A stretch of 64,000 nt of DNA from Azohydromonas aeria (lineage in GTDB: Bacteria > Pseudomonadota > Gammaproteobacteria > Burkholderiales > Burkholderiaceae_C): contig NZ_VIDQ01000038.1 of the NCBI RefSeq assembly GCF_009760915.1, positions 1-64,000 on the forward strand, written 5' to 3'. The position numbers were made by a program, and so were the translations under genes. The notes beneath the pieces were generated by a model, which ran no database searches, was not told the DNA's origin, and was given only the letters and a program-made list of their open reading frames with translations. This document shows, piece after piece, positions 24,211 through 32,854 of this stretch. Every line of letters begins with the position of its first letter. Position 1 is the stretch's first letter.

Positions 24211-24990
24211 TCAGAGCAGACTGGTGCCTGCGCCGCCGTCCAGCCCCAGGTTCTGGCCGGTGATGAAGCCGGCATGCACGCTGCACAGGAAGGCGCAGGC
24301 GGCGCCGAGCTCCTCGGGACGGCCCAGGCGCCGGGCGGGCAGGGTGTCGGCAATGCGGCCGCGCGCCTCCTCGCGCGTGATGCCGTGCTCGCACACCAGG
24401 CGCTGCGCCATGGCTTCCTGGCGCGGCGTGTCGAAGCGCTCGGGCAGCAGGTTGTTGAGCGTCACGTTGTCAATCGCTGCTTCCCGCGACACCGCCTTGG
24501 CCAGTGCCGTCAGGGCCGATCGCGCCGCGGCGGACAGGCCCATCTCCGGCTGCGGCGACTTCACCATGGCCGAGGTGATGTTCACGATGCGGCCGAAACG
24601 CCGGCTTCGCATGCCGGGCACGACCGCGCGGATCAGCAGCGCCCCCGGCAGGAAGTTGGCTTCGAAGGCGTCCAGCCAGGCCGCATGGTCCCAGTCGGCC
24701 AGCCGGCCCGGCGGCGGACCGGCGTTGTTGTTGACCAGGATGTCGGGCTCGGGGCAGGCCGCCAGCAGCCGCGCCCGGCCTTCCTCGGTGCGCAGGTCGG
24801 CCGCCACGGGCGTCACGCGGGCGCCGCTGGCCGCTTGCAGGGCCTGCGCGGCGGCCTGCAGCTTGTCTTCGTGGCGGCCGTTGAGGAACACCGCGCAGCC
24901 TTCGGCGGCCAGTGCCTGGGCGCAGGCGTAGCCCAGCCCCTGCGAGGAAGCGCACACGATGGCTTGGCGGCCCTGGAGTCCGAGATCCAT
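24211..24990 (-). CDS. Short-chain dehydrogenase/reductase
   Basis: The product has 259 residues from the ATG at 24990. The Rossmann motif is atypical: ASSQGLGYACAQALAAEG in place of the usual TGxxxGIG. This variant occurs in 3-oxoacyl-ACP-reductase-like SDRs of aromatic or CoA pathways. NNNAGPPPG replaces NNAG, and the catalytic Ser (NITSAMVKSP) is present, but the YxxxK position reads LSAAARSAL, so Tyr is missing. C-terminal FITGQNLGLDGGAGTSLL is typical. The substrate is unknown, possibly a hydroxyacyl-CoA or dihydrodiol. The missing catalytic Tyr means the reaction may differ from a normal SDR. Confidence 0.85.
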   Translation of the reverse strand: MDLGLQGRQAIVCASSQGLGYACAQALAAEGCAVFLNGRHEDKLQAAAQALQAASGARVTPVAADLRTEEGRARLLAACPEPDILVNNNAGPPPGRLADWDHAAWLDAFEANFLPGALLIRAVVPGMRSRRFGRIVNITSAMVKSPQPEMGLSAAARSALTALAKAVSREAAIDNVTLNNLLPERFDTPRQEAMAQRLVCEHGITREEARGRIADTLPARRLGRPEELGAACAFLCSVHAGFITGQNLGLDGGAGTSLL

Positions 24991-25015
24991 GCGTCGTCCC
25001 TTGCTCGTCGGAGGG

Positions 25016-26383
25016 TCAGACCCGGGCCTGCAGGTCGGCGAAACGGCCTCCCTCGCGCGCCAGCCGCTGCAGCAGCGGCGCGGGCTGCCACCAGTATCCG
25101 TGCTCCTCATGCAGGCGCTGGATGTCGGCGTACACCCGGTCCAGGCCGATGCGGTCGGCCATGAACATCGGGCCGCCCTGGTGCGCCGGGAAGCCGTAAC
25201 CAGTGACGTAGACGACGTCGATGTCGCCGGGCCGCAGCGCGATGCCCTGCTCCAGGAGCCGCGCCCCCTCGTTGACCATGCCGTAGAGGCAGCGCTGCAG
25301 GATCTCCTCCTGCGACACCGGGCGCCGCCGGATGCCCATGCGCGCCGACTCCTCGACGATGAACTGCTCGACCACCACGTCACGCTGCGGCTCCCGGCTG
25401 CCCGTCTCGTAGCGGTACCAGCCGGCACCGCTCTTCTGGCCCAGGCGCCCTAGGTCCACCAGCTTCAGGATCAGGTCGTTCCAGCGCCGGTCCGTGGGCC
25501 GGGTTGCCATCTGCGCTTTGCGTGTCTGGTAGCCCACGTCGTTGCCGGCCATGTCGTGAACCGCGAAGATGCCCATGGCATAGCCGAAGCGCTTGAGCGC
25601 GGCGTCCACTTCGTGCGGCAGCGCGCCATCCTCCACCAGGAAATGCGCCTCGCGCGTGTAGTTGCGGAACAGCGCGTTGCCGATGAAGCCCGGGTAGATG
25701 CGCGCGAGCACCGCGACCTTGCCCATGCGCCGTCCCAGCGCCATCAGCGTGGCGATCACGTCCGGCGCCGTGTGCCGGGCCTGCACCACCTCCAGCAGCT
25801 TCATCACGTGCGCCGGGCTGAAGAAGTGCGCCCCCACGACGTCCTGCGGCCGCGACGTCACGGCAGCGATCTCGTCGATGTCCAGCCCGGAGGTATTGGT
25901 GGCCAGGATCGCGCCTGGCCGGGCGGCAGCGTCGAGTTCGCGAAACAGCCTCTGCTTGAGCGCCATGTCCTCAAACACGGCCTCGATTACGAGATCCGCG
26001 TCGCGCACGCCTTCGGCCAGCACCACGCTGGCCCCGATGAGTGCCAGACGCTGCTCCATCGCGGCGGTGTCGAGCCGGCCGCGCGCGACGCTGACGGCGT
26101 AGTTGTCGCGCACGCGGGCCAGGCCGCGGTCAAGAGCCTTCGCATCGGCGTCGATCAGCGTCACGGGGATGCCGGCATTGGCCAGGGCCATGGCGATGCC
26201 GCCACCCATGGTGCCGGCGCCGATCACGGCGACACGCTTGACAGGGCGTTCGCGCGTGCCCACGGCCAGGCCGACGTTGGCGGCTTGCGCGCGCGCCGCG
26301 GCCAGGTGGACGGCGGCCTGCTCGCGCTCGGCCGGGGTGGGGTTCATCAGGTCGGTGCTCATGCTTGTCTTTCGCTGCGGCAT
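25016..26383 (-). CDS. 3-hydroxyacyl-CoA dehydrogenase (FadB/PaaH-like)
   Basis: The product has 455 residues if the ATG at 26383 is used. That ATG overlaps the upstream stop as TGATG and has AGGA six bases before it; a second ATG at 26362 (MSTDLMNP) is the alternative. The NAD-binding Rossmann fold reads VAVIGAGTMGGGIAMALANA. It is followed by ATNTSGLDIDEIA and VVGAHFFSPAHVMKLLEVV, containing the catalytic His and the HFFSPA motif. A long second C-terminal dehydrogenase domain has GYGFPAHQGGPMFMAD, as in FadB-type proteins lacking the hydratase domain. It would oxidise 3-hydroxyacyl-CoA made by the neighbouring hydratase. Confidence 0.92.
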   Translation of the reverse strand: MPQRKTSMSTDLMNPTPAEREQAAVHLAAARAQAANVGLAVGTRERPVKRVAVIGAGTMGGGIAMALANAGIPVTLIDADAKALDRGLARVRDNYAVSVARGRLDTAAMEQRLALIGASVVLAEGVRDADLVIEAVFEDMALKQRLFRELDAAARPGAILATNTSGLDIDEIAAVTSRPQDVVGAHFFSPAHVMKLLEVVQARHTAPDVIATLMALGRRMGKVAVLARIYPGFIGNALFRNYTREAHFLVEDGALPHEVDAALKRFGYAMGIFAVHDMAGNDVGYQTRKAQMATRPTDRRWNDLILKLVDLGRLGQKSGAGWYRYETGSREPQRDVVVEQFIVEESARMGIRRRPVSQEEILQRCLYGMVNEGARLLEQGIALRPGDIDVVYVTGYGFPAHQGGPMFMADRIGLDRVYADIQRLHEEHGYWWQPAPLLQRLAREGGRFADLQARV

Positions 26384-27177
26384 CACGCGTCCTGGCCCGG
26401 GGCCTGCAGCGGCGCCGCACGGCCCTCGACGAACTCGCGCAGCCGCTCGGCCGTCTCGGGCGAGCGCTGCAGGTTGGAGTTGAGGTACTCCATGAACAGG
26501 CCGTCGTCGTGCGAGAGGTCGTTGATGCGCGGCAGCACGCTGGTGATGCGCCAGTTGGTGTCGGGCGTGTTGCGGGCGATCTTGGCGGCCAGTTCCATCG
26601 CCTTGGCCAGCGCCTGGCCGGGCGGCACGACGTAGCGCACGATGTGCTCGCGCTCGCCTTCCGCGGCCGACAGCAGCCGCCCGGTGAGCATCATGTCGGC
26701 CATCACGGTGTAGCCCACCACGCGCTGGATGCGCACGGTGCCGCCGCCGCCCACGAAGATGCCGCGCTGCCCTTCGGGCAGCCCGAAGAAGGCGGTTTCG
26801 TCGCACACGCGCACGTGCGCTGCGGTCGCCAGCTCCAGCCCGCCGCCCACCACGGCGCCGTGCAGCGCGGCCACGTAGGGAATGGGGCCGCGCGCGATCA
26901 GGTCGAACACCTCATGCCAGCTGTGACGCTTGCGCTTGCGCGGCGCCTGGACTTGGCCCGTGGCTCGCGCCAGCGCCTCCGCCAGGTCCAGGCCCGCGCA
27001 GAAGTTGCTGCCGTGGCCGTGCAGCACCGCCACGTCGGCCTCGTCGGCCGCGCGGGCCACGGCTGTGCGCAGCTCGTCGATCACGGCCTCGTTGATCGCG
27101 TTGCGCTTGGCGGGACGGTTCAAGCCGATCAGGGCGATCGGCCCTTCAAGTTGGTAGGTGACGAGGGCTTCGTTCAT
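26383..27177 (-). CDS. Enoyl-CoA hydratase/isomerase family protein
   Basis: The product has 264 residues from the ATG at 27177, with GGAG just upstream. Crotonase-fold motifs: NRPAKRNAINEAVIDELR, the oxyanion-hole segment NFCAGLDLAEAL, AALHGAVVGGGLELATAAHV and FGLPEGQRGIFVGGGGTVRI, where the catalytic Glu is expected in LPEGQRGI. It should hydrate an enoyl-CoA or carry out a related crotonase reaction. It is translationally coupled by a TGATG overlap to the hydroxyacyl-CoA dehydrogenase gene. A second, distinct crotonase lies in the divergent operon at 45.7 kb. Confidence 0.92.
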   Translation of the reverse strand: MNEALVTYQLEGPIALIGLNRPAKRNAINEAVIDELRTAVARAADEADVAVLHGHGSNFCAGLDLAEALARATGQVQAPRKRKRHSWHEVFDLIARGPIPYVAALHGAVVGGGLELATAAHVRVCDETAFFGLPEGQRGIFVGGGGTVRIQRVVGYTVMADMMLTGRLLSAAEGEREHIVRYVVPPGQALAKAMELAAKIARNTPDTNWRITSVLPRINDLSHDDGLFMEYLNSNLQRSPETAERLREFVEGRAAPLQAPGQDA

Positions 27178-27282
27178 CAAGGTCTCCTGGAGGGGCGTGT
27201 TCGGGCCCGCCGCGCTGCATTCGGCGCAGCGGCGAGGTGGTTGAAGAGGCAGGGGCCGGCCCGGAGCCGGCGCGCCGGCGTG

Positions 27283-28251
27283 CTAGAGGTCCAGCACCAG
27301 CTTGGCTCCGCGTGCGCCGGAGCAGCAGATCAGCATGCGGTCGTTGGCCGCCTTCTCGGCGGCGCTGAGCACGAGGTCGCGATGGTCGGGCGTGCCGTCG
27401 ATGACCCGCACCTCGCAGGTGCCGCAGACGCCTTCGCGGCAGGAATAGGGCGGCTCCACGCCGATCTCCAGCAGGCTGTCCAGGATGGTGTGGCCAGGCT
27501 GGATCACGAGGCTGCGGCGGCTGCGTGCCAGTTCCACCGTGAAGCCGCCCTCGGTGGCGGCTGCCTCGCGTGCGGCGAAGTACTCCACGTGCACCTGCCC
27601 CGGCGGCAGGGCGGCCGTCGCACGCTCGAAGGCCTCCAGCATCGGCAGCGGGCCGCAGCAGTACACATGGGTTGCGGCCGGCAGCGCCGACACGATGGCG
27701 CCCAGGTCCAGCATGCGCCCGCCGTTCTCGCGGTCGAAGCAGAACTGCACGGCGGCGCCGGTGGCATCGCGCAGCCGCTGGAGCTCGTCCACGAAAGCTG
27801 CGCCCTGGCGCGTGCGGGCGGCATAGAACAGCTGCCACGACCGCCCCAGCGACTGCAGGCGGCGGATCATGCCCAGCAGCGGCGTGATGCCGATGCCCCC
27901 GGCGATGAAGACGCTGTGCGCGGCCTGCTCGTTGAGCGCGAAGTTGTTGCGCGGCGCGCCGATGGTCAGCACGTCGCCGGGGCGCAGCGTCTCGTGCAGG
28001 TAGCGCGAGCCGCCGCGGCTGGCCGCGTCACGGTTGACACCGATGACGTAGCGGTGCGTCTCGTCCTGCGAGTTCAGCAGCGAGTAGCTGCGGATCAGCC
28101 CGTTGGGCAGGTGCAGGTCGATGTGCGCGCCGGCCGTGAAGGGCGGCAGCGACTTGCGCGGGGGCAGGGGTACCAGCTCGAAGCCGAAGATGCCCTCGGC
28201 CTCCCAGGTGACGGCGCGCACGCGCACCTCGATGCTTTGCGGAAAGCTCAT
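27283..28251 (-). CDS. Rieske oxygenase reductase, VanB-like (FMN/NAD/2Fe-2S)
   Basis: The product has 322 residues. Domains in order: flavin-binding barrel with RSYSLLNSQDETHRYVIGV, NAD domain with FIAGGIGITPLLGMIRRLQ and CCGPLPMLEAFE, then a plant-type ferredoxin domain. The last domain has the iron-sulfur cysteines in PYSCREGVCGTCEVRVIDG and a final Cys pair in MLICCSG. This is the class IA phthalate-dioxygenase-reductase/VanB layout. It lies 12 bases downstream of one Rieske oxygenase gene and two genes from another, so one reductase probably serves both. Confidence 0.94.
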   Translation of the reverse strand: MSFPQSIEVRVRAVTWEAEGIFGFELVPLPPRKSLPPFTAGAHIDLHLPNGLIRSYSLLNSQDETHRYVIGVNRDAASRGGSRYLHETLRPGDVLTIGAPRNNFALNEQAAHSVFIAGGIGITPLLGMIRRLQSLGRSWQLFYAARTRQGAAFVDELQRLRDATGAAVQFCFDRENGGRMLDLGAIVSALPAATHVYCCGPLPMLEAFERATAALPPGQVHVEYFAAREAAATEGGFTVELARSRRSLVIQPGHTILDSLLEIGVEPPYSCREGVCGTCEVRVIDGTPDHRDLVLSAAEKAANDRMLICCSGARGAKLVLDL

Positions 28252-28263
28252 GCTTCGTTCTCG

Positions 28264-29544
28264 CTAGATGTCCACCACGTCCACGGCCCGGATCGCCACG
28301 CCGGTGGCTTCCTCGCAGGCACGCTGGACGGCCTCGGGCTGGCCGGCGTGGAAGATGAAGTGGTGCAGCAGCTTGCTCCACTTGGGATGGCGCTCATACT
28401 CGGCGCGCGGCAGCCCGTGCAGGAAGAACTCGCGCGAGTCGCTGGGCAGGAACACGCGCTGGTTGCGCTCGGGATCGCGGATCAGGCCCTTGGGGTCGAG
28501 GCCCTGCGCCACGGCGTCCATGTCGTCGAAAAGGCGCCGGCGCAACATGGCGATGCCGCGGTCGCTGGCGCCCAGCGTCTCTCGGCTGCGGTCCATCACC
28601 GGCCCCTGGCCGACCCAGGCCACGATGTCCTGGTTGATCACGTGGCTGGTGATCCAGCGCCCGGTCGCCGCCTCCCGGATCGGGCTGGTCCACGAGGGGA
28701 TGGAGCGCTGCACGTAGGGCTCGGCCTCACGCGGCACGCGGATGAAGCTCCACGTGACGCTGAGCATGTGGGTGTCGTCCACCGGCACGCGCCACTCGAA
28801 ATGGTCGCCCAGGAAGAAGCCGTTGGGCCACAGGCACACCCGCCCGATGGTCCACAGCGGGTGCTGCTCGTCGGTGTCCTCGCTGATGCGCCGGTACGTG
28901 AAGCCGAACTCGAACTCCTCGAAGCCCAGCCGCAGGTGCCTGGGCGCATGGCCGTCCGCGCCGCGCAGCCGCCGCCCCCAGTTGGCATGCATCCACTCGA
29001 AATGCACCGGGTCGATGGAGTTCTCCTGCGCCTGCAGCCAGTTGCAGGGCACCTCGGAAAACACCACCTGCACGAACCCGTTGGCCCAGCTGAAGGCTTC
29101 CCAGTCGGGCAGCAGCGGCGCGGGCTCGGGGCCCATGTAGGCCCACAGCATCCCGGCCAGGGGTTGCACGCGGTAGGCCTTGAGCCGCACCTTGCACTTC
29201 GCGCGCGCCTGCGGGTCGGCCGCCTCCTCGAAGGGCTGGTGCACGCAGCGGCCGGACACGTCGAACTGCCAGCCGTGGTAGTTGCAGCGCAGGCCGCCTG
29301 GCTCGACGAAGCCGTATGACAGGTCGGCGCGCCGGTGCGCGCAGTGCCGGTCCACCAGGCCGTAAGCCCCCTCGGCGTCCTTGAATAGCACCAGGTCCTC
29401 GCCCATCAGGCGCACGGCCTTGACCGGGTGGCGTTCGAGCTCGTCGATGCCCGCCACCGGATGCCAGTAGCGGCGCAGAAGCTCGCCCATCGGGGTACCG
29501 GGGCCGACCTCGGTGAGCCGGCGGTTCTTCTCGGTGCTCAGCAT
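28264..29544 (-). CDS. Rieske non-heme iron oxygenase, phthalate-dioxygenase/LigX type
   Basis: The product has 426 residues from the ATG at 29544 (MLSTEKNRRLTEVGPGTPMG). The Rieske cluster ligands are Cys68, His70, Cys87 and His90 (CAH, CNYHGW). The mononuclear iron ligands are His181 and His186 in DPVHFEWMH with bridging Asp178. The N-terminus and size match the phthalate-dioxygenase clade that includes O-demethylases acting on lignin dimers and aryl ethers. The reductase is encoded next door. Likely role: O-demethylation or ring hydroxylation of the pathway substrate. Substrate unknown; it is only distantly alike to the second Rieske protein of the operon. Confidence 0.93.
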   Translation of the reverse strand: MLSTEKNRRLTEVGPGTPMGELLRRYWHPVAGIDELERHPVKAVRLMGEDLVLFKDAEGAYGLVDRHCAHRRADLSYGFVEPGGLRCNYHGWQFDVSGRCVHQPFEEAADPQARAKCKVRLKAYRVQPLAGMLWAYMGPEPAPLLPDWEAFSWANGFVQVVFSEVPCNWLQAQENSIDPVHFEWMHANWGRRLRGADGHAPRHLRLGFEEFEFGFTYRRISEDTDEQHPLWTIGRVCLWPNGFFLGDHFEWRVPVDDTHMLSVTWSFIRVPREAEPYVQRSIPSWTSPIREAATGRWITSHVINQDIVAWVGQGPVMDRSRETLGASDRGIAMLRRRLFDDMDAVAQGLDPKGLIRDPERNQRVFLPSDSREFFLHGLPRAEYERHPKWSKLLHHFIFHAGQPEAVQRACEEATGVAIRAVDVVDI

Positions 29545-29554
29545 CTGGGCGTCC

Positions 29555-30547
29555 TCACTCCGGCTTGAAGCCCGAAGCCCTGATGACGGGCTCCCAGGCC
29601 GCGAGCTCGTCGCGCTGGCGCTGGGCCATCTGTGCGCCGTCGAGGTAGGCCGGCACCACCGCCAGCCGCATGGTGAGCAGCTCGCGAACCGCGGGCGTCT
29701 CCAGCACCTTGCGCAGCGCCTGCTGCATGCGCGCAATCTCGGCAGGCGGCGTCCTGGCCGGCGCCCACATCGCGGTCCAGCCCTCGCTGGCGAGCATCTT
29801 CACGCCCTGCTCGGCCATGGTCGGGATGTCGGGCATCAGCTCCGAGCGCTTGTCGCTGAAGATGCCGATGACGCGCGCCCGGCCACTGCGGTGGTGCTTG
29901 AGCATCTCGTCCATCAGCGTCACCGCCGCCGGCACGTGGCCGCCCACCAGATCGGTGATGAGCGGCGGCGTGCCCCTGTAAGGCGTGACCGGCAGATCGA
30001 TGCCCATGGCCTTGGCGAACTGCGCACCCAGGAAGTGGTTCTGGCCGCCCAGCCCCGGCACGCCGAAGCTGGCCTCCTTCGGATGCGAGCGCACCCACTG
30101 CACGAACTCGCGCACGCCGGCAGCACCCGTGGCAGTGCTCACGGCCATGCCCAGCGGGTAGCTCACCAGGCCGGCCACCGGCGCGAAGTCCTGCCACAGG
30201 TCCCACTTGATCTGCGATCCGAACACCAGGGTCTGGAAGGTCGGCGTGGCATTGGGCGCGATCATCCAGGTCAGCCCGTCGGGTTTGGCCGCCTTGAGCG
30301 CATCGCAGGCCAGCCGCCCGCCCACGCCCACGCGGTTGTCGATCATCACCGGCTGGCCCAGGTGCTCGGGCAGCCGGTCGGCGATGGCGCGCGCGATGGC
30401 GTCGGTGCCGCCGCCCGGCGGCAGCCCGACCAGGATGCGCAGCACGGGCTTGTCCGGCTGCGCCCGCAGCAGGCTTGGCGCCAGGCCCGCGGCCACGCTC
30501 AGCAGCAGCAACCGGCGGCGGGCAGGGGAGGTCATGCGGTAGTTCAC
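29555..30547 (-). CDS. Bug/TctC-family solute-binding protein
   Basis: The product has 330 residues from GTG 30547 with AGGG upstream; ATG 30535 is possible and gives MTSPARRRLLLLSVAAGLAP, a Tat-like signal peptide. Motifs: LRILVGLPPGGGTDAIARAI, MIDNRVGVGGRLACDALKA, ASFGVPGLGGQNHFLGAQF and VTPYRGTPPLITDLVGG. It sits between the two Rieske oxygenase genes, so it likely captures the aromatic acid that the operon degrades. It resembles the Bug protein at 38.9 kb in the divergent operon more than the other Bug proteins (shared GLGGxxHF and YRGxxPLxTDLVGG). Confidence 0.9.
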   Translation of the reverse strand: MNYRMTSPARRRLLLLSVAAGLAPSLLRAQPDKPVLRILVGLPPGGGTDAIARAIADRLPEHLGQPVMIDNRVGVGGRLACDALKAAKPDGLTWMIAPNATPTFQTLVFGSQIKWDLWQDFAPVAGLVSYPLGMAVSTATGAAGVREFVQWVRSHPKEASFGVPGLGGQNHFLGAQFAKAMGIDLPVTPYRGTPPLITDLVGGHVPAAVTLMDEMLKHHRSGRARVIGIFSDKRSELMPDIPTMAEQGVKMLASEGWTAMWAPARTPPAEIARMQQALRKVLETPAVRELLTMRLAVVPAYLDGAQMAQRQRDELAAWEPVIRASGFKPE

Positions 30548-30564
30548 GCTGCAATGCCCTGCGT

Positions 30565-31803
30565 TCAGGCGGTTTCGGCCAGCACGCGCCAGTCGGTGCC
30601 CGCGGTGATCACGCCCCCGACCGAGACGGCCTTGGCGTAGTCGAGCTCCGGGCTGTCGGCGAGCTTGGGCGTTTGTCCTGCCATGTGCTCACGCACCGAG
30701 CGCAGCAGCTGCGAGCGCACGCGCAGCACCGCGCCGTCGGCCGAGCACAGCTGCTCGTCGGTCCGGTCCACGATGGGGCCCTGGCTGATGAACATGGCGA
30801 AGTCCTCGGTGCCCAGGTGCTGCGGGAAGCCCGTGGCGTGGCCGCGCCGCATCAGGTCGCGGTTCTGGCCCCAGTTGTCCTCGGGGCTGCCGGGGGGCAG
30901 CGGCGGGAAGTTCCACACGTCGGGCGAGGCCGACATCACCGTCATGCCCAGCGGCCGGTGCGGGTTGAAGTGCACGAACCAGGCGCGGTGCGTGACGTCG
31001 TCCACCGGCGTCGAGAAGAACACCGTGCTGGGGCCCCTGGCGTCGGGCGGGCAGATGATGCCGTACCAGGGCATCACGAAGTTGTTGACGCGCGCATACA
31101 CCTTGTCGTCAGGCAACGCGCGTAGCGCGGCGTAGCGGTAGCCGTAGGGCCGCTCCTCGAACTCCAGCTTCGGCGCCAGCGCCTTGGTCATGTGCAGCCG
31201 CTCGTTGCCCGAGCCGGCGGTGATCTGCGTGGTGGACTCGTGCAACACGCCCACGTGCGAGCTGTCCATGGACGCCTCCACGCCCTGCACCCAGTTGGTG
31301 GGCACCTCCTGGCTGGTGACGGCGCGCTGGTCCTCGGGCAGGTCCACGAAGGGCAGGTTGGGGAACTTCGGCGGCTGCTCGCCCTGGCCGAGCCAGACCC
31401 AGACGATGCCGCCGCGCTCGGCCACCGTGTAGCGGTTGACGCGCACGTGGCTGCAGAACTGGCGCTGGTCGCCGGTGTGGTTGGGTGCTTCCACCACCTC
31501 GCCGCGCACGTTGAACTTCCAGCCGTGGAAGAGGCAGCGCAGGCCGTTGTCCTCGTTGCGGGCCAGCGCCAGCGAGGCCTTGCGGTGCGGGCACTGCTCG
31601 TCCACCACGCCCACGCTGCCGTCCGTCACGCGAAAGGCCACGTAGTTGCGGCCCAGCAGCCGCACACGCACCGGCGCGCCGTCGGCCACGAGCTTGGACG
31701 CCGGCACGGCCGGGATCCAGTAGTGCTGGCGGATCATCTCGCCCATGGGCGCGCCGTTCTCGACGCGGGTCAGCAGTTCGTTGTCTTCCCTGGTCATGGC
31801 CAT
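30565..31803 (-). CDS. Second Rieske non-heme iron oxygenase
   Basis: The product has 412 residues from the ATG at 31803, with AGGAGA upstream. Rieske ligands: Cys71, His73, Cys90, His93 (CPHR, CLFHGW). Iron ligands: His183 and His188 in SMDSSHVGVLH with Asp180. It belongs to the phthalate-4,5-dioxygenase-like clade but differs throughout from the protein at 28.3 kb. Two oxygenases with one reductase suggest two successive oxidations, for example demethylation then hydroxylation, or two related substrates. It is the fourth gene of the operon, 18 bases before the Bug gene. Confidence 0.93.
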   Translation of the reverse strand: MAMTREDNELLTRVENGAPMGEMIRQHYWIPAVPASKLVADGAPVRVRLLGRNYVAFRVTDGSVGVVDEQCPHRKASLALARNEDNGLRCLFHGWKFNVRGEVVEAPNHTGDQRQFCSHVRVNRYTVAERGGIVWVWLGQGEQPPKFPNLPFVDLPEDQRAVTSQEVPTNWVQGVEASMDSSHVGVLHESTTQITAGSGNERLHMTKALAPKLEFEERPYGYRYAALRALPDDKVYARVNNFVMPWYGIICPPDARGPSTVFFSTPVDDVTHRAWFVHFNPHRPLGMTVMSASPDVWNFPPLPPGSPEDNWGQNRDLMRRGHATGFPQHLGTEDFAMFISQGPIVDRTDEQLCSADGAVLRVRSQLLRSVREHMAGQTPKLADSPELDYAKAVSVGGVITAGTDWRVLAETA

Positions 31804-31841
31804 GGCTGTCTCCTTCTGTGTGTGTGCGGCGTCGGGCAGGC

Positions 31842-32843
31842 TTACTCGCCGTCCTTGCGGAAGGCGCGGCTGTACACGCGCCGGCAGTTGCACTCGAAGA
31901 TGTCGGTGCGCTGCTTCGACGTGAGCCACTCGATGCTCTCGATCACGGGCTTCATGTCGTCGTAGTCGCGGCCGCTCACCGGGTCGCGCGCGCTGCCGGT
32001 GCCCGGCTTTTCGGTGCCGAAGAGCACGTTGTCGGTGCCCGCCACCTTGATGAGGAGCTCGATGGCTTCCTTGGAGTAGTTGCAGGTGTCGAAATAGAGC
32101 TTGCGCAGTTGCTCGTCAAAGCTCAAGGCCTCGCCCTTGCGCGCGTTCCAGGAGCGAAAGCGCCCCATCTGGTAGGGGATCGCGCCGCCGCCGTGGGCCA
32201 CCACGATCTTGAGCTCGGGGAACTTGTCGAAGACCTTGGCCCCCAGCAGCGAGACGATGGCGATGCTCTCCTCGTTGATGAACTTGAGCGTGTAGCTCTC
32301 TCGCGCGCTGCAGCTGCCCGCGGAGTGAATCAGGCCTGGCACGTCGAGCTCGACCATCGCCTGGTACAGCGGATGCCAGAATTCCTCGCCCAGCCCCGGC
32401 GGCGTGGGGCCGGCGCCTTCGGTGGGATCGGGATTGATCAGGCAGCCCACGAAGCCCAGCTGCTCGACGCAGCGGCGCAGCTCCGGAATGGCGCGCTGCT
32501 CCAGCGGCTCGTCCATGTACTGTGGCAGGCCCGCCACGCCACGGAAGCGGTCGGGGAACAGCTCGACGAAGCGCGCGATGAGGTCGTTGCAGTGGCGCGA
32601 CCACAGCTCCGTGACCTTGCCCGGCTTGACCGAGTGCATCTGCAGGTACGGCCGCGGCGAGATGAACTGCACGTCGGTGCCCACGCTGTCCATGGTGCGC
32701 ACCAGCTCCTCGGCCACCTTGCGCACCGAGGCTTCGGGAATCTTGGGCAGCGTGTGCGGATTGGCCCGGCCGCCGACGAGCTCCGCCATGAAGCGGAAGC
32801 TCTCGGGGGGCATGACGATGTGGGCGTGCGAATCGATGATCAT
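31842..32843 (-). CDS. Amidohydrolase-family hydratase, LigJ/4-oxalomesaconate-hydratase-like
   Basis: The product has 333 residues from the ATG at 32843. The metal site starts MIIDSHAHI. Conserved blocks GFVGCLINPDPTEG, ELKIVVAHGGGAIPYQMGRF, YFDTCNYSKEAIELLIKVAG, NVLFGTEKPG and RDYDDMKPVIESIEWLT follow the LigJ-type pattern (PHGGGAVPYHWGRF..DTC.Y in known enzymes). LigJ hydrates 4-oxalomesaconate after protocatechuate 4,5-cleavage. With a LigB-type dioxygenase and RraA-type aldolases in the divergent operon, this fits a meta-cleavage route. A decarboxylase of the same superfamily is the alternative. Confidence 0.85.
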   Translation of the reverse strand: MIIDSHAHIVMPPESFRFMAELVGGRANPHTLPKIPEASVRKVAEELVRTMDSVGTDVQFISPRPYLQMHSVKPGKVTELWSRHCNDLIARFVELFPDRFRGVAGLPQYMDEPLEQRAIPELRRCVEQLGFVGCLINPDPTEGAGPTPPGLGEEFWHPLYQAMVELDVPGLIHSAGSCSARESYTLKFINEESIAIVSLLGAKVFDKFPELKIVVAHGGGAIPYQMGRFRSWNARKGEALSFDEQLRKLYFDTCNYSKEAIELLIKVAGTDNVLFGTEKPGTGSARDPVSGRDYDDMKPVIESIEWLTSKQRTDIFECNCRRVYSRAFRKDGE

Positions 32844-32854
32844 GAAAAGTTCTC

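Noticed and set aside
26365..29319. Open frame of 984 codons on the plus strand
   Set aside because: It runs antisense to four well-supported genes (hydroxyacyl-CoA dehydrogenase, crotonase, reductase, Rieske oxygenase). His/Arg/Gly/Ala-rich composition is typical of a high-GC shadow.
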